Source: Baffinella frigidus
Lineage: Eukaryota; Cryptophyceae; Cryptomonadales; Baffinellaceae
Length of the DNA stretch: 12,500 nt
Reading direction: 5' to 3'
Assembly (NCBI GenBank): GCA_026770585.1
Contig: MU646322.1
Coordinates: forward strand, 921,044-933,543
The position numbers and the translations under genes are program-made. Below are positions 12,382 to 12,500 of the stretch, piece by piece. Positions within the stretch are counted from its first letter, which is position 1; each line of letters starts with the position of its first letter. The notes under the pieces were generated by a model, which worked only from the letters and a program-made list of their open reading frames with translations, was not told where the DNA came from and searched no databases.

Positions 12382-12500
12382 GTCTACCCGATACCCGAAA
12401 CACAGAACACGAAACACGGAACACGCGGAACACGGAACCCGAAGCACCAAACACTAAAACGCTAATAATCGCGAACGTTACGCTGATAAACGCCTGGCAC
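12382..12500. other. Start of the next intron, to window end
   Basis: Opens GTCTAC and moves into ACACGGA/ACACGAA-type heptamer repeat (12398-12440), then unremarkable sequence. Confidence 0.6.

Overview
The window looks like nuclear DNA from a unicellular eukaryote, probably an alga or related protist. It is not bacterial: no operons, no long uninterrupted genes. What it holds is one long intron-rich gene on the + strand, running off both ends. Short coding blocks of 39 to 162 bases are bounded by AG and GT and separated by introns of up to about 2 kb. The introns are filled with heptamer repeats that look like decayed plant/alga-type telomere repeat (CCCTAAA). That repeat type narrows the lineage only loosely (green algae, dinoflagellates, cryptophytes and some others); I cannot name the species.

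I read the exons by pairing acceptor, open frame and donor, and by comparing repeated copies of the same exon. In order they are: a candidate 5' exon (191-281); A (999-1103), B (2112-2171), micro-exon B' (2851-2889) and C (3385-3465 or 3922-4002), which together spell a canonical PDZ domain; D (5046-5138) and E (6386-6472), not recognised; K (7453-7515), L (7821-7877), H (8404-8493), F (9239-9400) and G (10814-10888), which together look like a C2-type beta-sandwich; and I (11803-11933) plus J (12264-12381), an alpha/beta module of the SEA-like kind common in protist proteins. Nearly all these exons are exact multiples of three in phase 0. The I/J junction alone is phase 2. The product would be a multidomain scaffold or membrane-associated protein; its two ends lie outside the window.

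The striking feature is that most exons sit beside one to five extra copies of themselves, usually with the same acceptor or donor context, in every state of decay: nearly intact (C3, E1, E2, K1), with a stop (D1), frameshifted (B2), truncated (A2, H2, the E and D fragments), scrambled (G3) or broken by a transposon (C4). The introns seem to have grown by repeated tandem duplication of exon-plus-flank segments, with heptamer repeats expanding between them. E1 and E2 differ only at synonymous positions, so some copies may be alternative exons rather than fossils.

At least four short hairpin or terminal-inverted-repeat elements (MITE-like) are present at 1685-1858, 4388-4529, 8745-8883 and 9854-10024. 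The second is inserted in exon copy C4, and its excision in silico restores exactly the 81-base exon. A separate repeat family (R1) recurs just after donor sites in the B and K regions and, as an inverted pair, flanks exon L. I see no rRNA, tRNA, CRISPR array or autonomous transposase.
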